Shown here piece after piece: positions 60,501 through 64,000 of a DNA stretch of 64,000 nt (its first letter is position 1; every line of letters starts with the position of its first letter). The DNA lies in NCBI GenBank assembly GCA_023374025.1, contig SIJG01000046.1:708707-772706 (forward strand). Reading direction: 5' to 3'. The notes beneath the pieces are model-generated. The model had not been told where the DNA came from. It saw nothing but the letters and a program-made list of their open reading frames with translations, and searched no databases. This stretch comes from Heterodera schachtii (taxonomy: Eukaryota > Nematoda > Chromadorea > Rhabditida > Heteroderidae). Made by a program: the position numbers and the translations under genes.

Positions 60501-63500
60501 TGAATATTGAAAATAAAAAAACATTAATTTAATCTATAAAATATATATTTATTGACAATCTGGAGAAATAAAGGAAAGTACAATTAAAAAAATTATTGTT
60601 TTAATATTAAAAGCAGTTTATTGTTTATAATAAAAAAAACTATATGACAGAAAAATAAATCAATTTTATTTTTAAAATCACTTTTTACCGTAAAATAATA
60701 ATATAACAAAATTTGTTTTATCTTCTAAACAATGCAAAAATTTCTCAAATTCTTATGATATTTATATTTCACAATAGAAAATCACACCAATTTTTAATGC
60801 ATTTAAAAAGAAAAAGAATCATTAAAATGAGAAAACAGTAAAAAAATTCATTCCTATTTTCATCAAAAATCAGTTTAAACAGCAAAATAAGATATATAAC
60901 AGAAATTTATTTATTTTTAATTTTTAAAATCATGTAAAAATTTTTTAAACTTCTTCGAACTTAGCGTTATTTTGCGGGTTGGCGGCTCCGAGGAGACTTT
61001 TGGAAATTCTGTTTTATTAACAAATTAAACGAAAAAAAAAAGATTTTTTTAATTTTTGGTCGAAATTTAAAAATTTATGAGAGTTGGGACCATGAAGTAG
61101 CCATAAGCTTTTATCAAAACCTTTTTTTACTTTAATAGAATGGCAGTCCTTTGAATTAATTTTCAGTAATTTTTTAATAATTTCAGTTACTTCTAATGGA
61201 TTCTGAGAGGCAACCAAATTTTAATGAAAAAAAAATTATACTAAATCCAAAATATTCATTCATTTACAGTATTTATCTTTTCTTTAATAAAATTTTATTA
61301 TTTTATACCTTATGCTTTATATGATAATAATGTTATAAATAATCAATATAAAAAACCAATATTTAATATATTCAAAATAATTTGATTTAATTTTCATTTC
61401 ATCAAAATATTTTACAAAAGTTCAAGATAAAATTTCTCAATTATTATTTATTATTTTTACAATGATTTATAATTATTTATCTTTTAATATTATATATGTA
61501 AATAATTTGCGAAAGATTAATAAAATTAATTAATTAATTAAAAACTGTAAATGGCATTGAAAAATAGCGAAAATTTCCCTTACCTTATTACTTTTTTCCA
61601 ATAAAATGAAATATTTCAATCTAATTATTTCAAAAGTTTTCTTCGTCAAAAAGTTTATGAATCGAAGTCCTGGTCGAGAAAATTAAAAAAAATATTTAAA
61701 AAAAGTAATAACCAATGTTTATACACAAATTTTTTATTTTTATACGTTATTTCGTAATATATTTTATTGTTGAATAAAAAAAATAAATAATGCTTTTTTA
61801 ATTTAATAACACAATTTTCTATTTTTATACTAAGTAAATAAAATTATAAATAAAAGTAAAATCCAATAAACAAAAATAACTAAATAAAATTAAAAAAAAT
61901 TATTTTTACACACCAAAGTTTATATAATTACTAGTTTCTAAATATAACAAGAAAGTGCTTAAATGCTATTAATTAAAATTTTCCGAATCATACAAATAAG
62001 AATTTAAAAAATTAAATAAAAGCAAATATAAGATGGAAAAAATAGAAAGATAATTGAAAAAGAACGAAAAATTCTAAAAGTAAATAAATAATAAATTCTT
62101 AAAAAAATTGTGGTCAGCGAAGACACAATCCCAGTCTGCAAGACTAAGAAACGAGAGAATATTAAAATAATATTATATTTAATCAAAAAAAAATTTCAAA
62201 TACCAAATTTAAACTAATAATCTTTATTATTATCTAAGTTATTTAAAAGTCAAAGCTCATAATAATATAAAAAATAGATTATAATAACCAGATGCTCGTT
62301 TTGATTGAGACAAATTTTGGCGAAAATTTATATAAATTCTTAGCAAATTTCACTATAACCTTAGTTATCTCGAAATTATGCATCAAATTGGCCATAAGTT
62401 TTAATGTATTTTATGAATTAATAAGGTATTATTTTTGAAAATCTTTTTAAAAGTCGGAATAAATTTTACTAGAACCTTTTGAATTTTACTTGATATTTTT
62501 TGTATCATATTTTTTTTTTAAATACACATAGAAGCTATTAAATAAATTCGCTTTTCGAAAATTTGTTTATTAATTTCAAAAGCGGCCTTATGAATTCGTG
62601 AGAGCTCCCAAGGCACTAAAGGACATAATTCATTTTTGAAAGTAAAGTTTCTTATTGTTTTAAAAAGAAAGGCATTATTAGAAAGAATTAAATCAAGTTA
62701 AAAATTTCAAAAGAGGCAAATATTGTATTAAATTAAAAAAATAAAATAATTAATTAAAACAACAGAAAAAAATAATGCATATAATTCATTTAAAAAGTTT
62801 AATTTACACCAAATTATTTAAATAGTAATATATTAAAAAATTGAAAATAGAGCTAAATGAAAAAATAGAGAGAATTATACAGATTTTTTAATAAAAGAGT
62901 TATAAAATTCAAAGCCTTGATAAAGATAATTAAAAAATTAAATAAAAAAATAACGTTTATTTTATAGCGCTCCATAATTAATGAAAATCTTTTTGTTTTC
63001 CTTATGTATAAGAAAATTCTTTCAAATAATCAAGCGCTTAATGCATTTTTTAAATATTGATTTCTACTTTGAAATTAACTAAATCCAATTTAAATACATT
63101 TGACATTAAAAAATAAACTATAAAATAAATAAATATAAAAAAGGAATTATTTAAATTATTATAAAAAATGATAGGAAGAAGGAAGCTGGCTGGCAACATG
63201 GCATCATTTGAACAGCGACATGAAATTCTGCATGGAAAAAAAAATTATGCAAAATTAATTTTTTAATATTTTAAAATACAAATATTGGTTTCATTTTAAA
63301 AACTAGCAAGAAAATTAAAAATTTGTCATAATAATTCTAAAAAATAACAATATTAAACCCTTAAATAAATAGAAGAAATACAACACACAAAAATAAATAA
63401 CTGATTATTATTTGAATTGGTTTTTTGAACTAAAAAAGTGATTTCTTTTTTACATTTCATATAATGAATAAAAAATTTTAATGAAAACTTTTAAGTATAA

Positions 63501-64000
63501 TAAAATTAAATTATAAAAAAATTAACAAATAAAATCCAATAATAATCATCTTAGGACCTTTAAAAAGAATAATAAAACATTTATTAGAAACTTTTTACTA
63601 ATCACTATTCTTAATTGTTATATTTGGTATAATAAACTAAAGGATTATAAAAATTTAAATATTTTAGGAAAATATGTTTTTTCGAAAAATATTTTAAAAA
63701 CAAATAATAATTTTCGAAAAACTGCAGTTTTAAACTAACTAAAAATCATCATTAAAAGATAACTAATTTCTTCTATAAAAATTTTTAAAAAATTAATTTA
63801 AATAAATAATTAAGTCTTTTACATCATAATTAATCTATAAAAAATATCTGAATGTAAGGTGCCTCATTCAATATGATAATTAAATTTTTTTTATTACGTT
63901 ATCAAACGTCATACGAGCGCTGGACCCCTTTGAACTATAACAAATACTTTTCATTAAATTATTGGAATTAAAACATTTATTATATTTATCATTAATTATC
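60501..64000. other. AT-rich non-coding DNA
   Basis: No gene, RNA or element end recognised. The short minus-strand frames at 61017-61217 and 62004-62186 have no family features. Confidence 0.5.

Overview
This window looks like nuclear DNA from a very AT-rich eukaryote. Most of it is A/T-dominated, there are no bacterial-style operons, and the only clear protein signatures are eukaryotic transposon remnants: a Ty3/Gypsy integrase C-terminus and a Merlin/ISXO2-type transposase C-terminus. The integrase tail is of an animal type, so an AT-rich nematode or similar invertebrate is a reasonable guess. That guess is inference; I see no diagnostic host gene. No convincing host protein-coding gene could be read, although short exons in the AT-rich DNA could be missed.

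The standout region is a GC-rich island at about 7560-14580. It holds (i) fragmented minus-strand reading frames that look retroelement-like (7774-9684), (ii) a 127-bp satellite in which two monomer types alternate (9667-10495, resuming 14340-14580), and (iii) a 3840-bp foldback element (10496-14335) inserted inside one satellite unit with a 4-bp target duplication ACTC. The foldback ends TGTCGC...GCGACA. Each tip carries two adjacent hairpins, and the arms carry nine hairpins that share a loop but have co-varying stems. An intact 562-bp internal-deletion copy of the same element (12059-12620) sits at the symmetry centre. A degraded tRNA-like sequence lies in one arm. I know of no described family with this combination.

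The rest of the window is AT-rich DNA seeded with small non-autonomous DNA transposons. Two hAT-like elements (5074-5699 and 33301-34428) have perfect 8-bp target duplications, and several less complete relatives occur (16246-16652, 18117-18346, 26478-26663, 36579-37067, 49184-50883, 54597-54863 and others). Each carries a dense array of its own short motif near its ends. There is a 258-bp Merlin deletion derivative (51900-52157) and several foldback MITEs (22240-22490, 24195-24450, 26690-27052, 58207-58350). A 1.2-1.5 kb sequence is present in opposite orientations at 14583-15816 and 35548-37040. The 3' end of a Ty3/Gypsy element (polypurine tract and 217-bp LTR) abuts the second copy at 37068-37832. 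Minisatellites of alternating 14- and 17-bp units lie at 49611-50246.

Functionally the window is a transposon graveyard plus satellite. No pathway or operon is encoded. All reading was by eye, so boundaries of diverged repeats are approximate; boundaries of elements with target duplications are exact.
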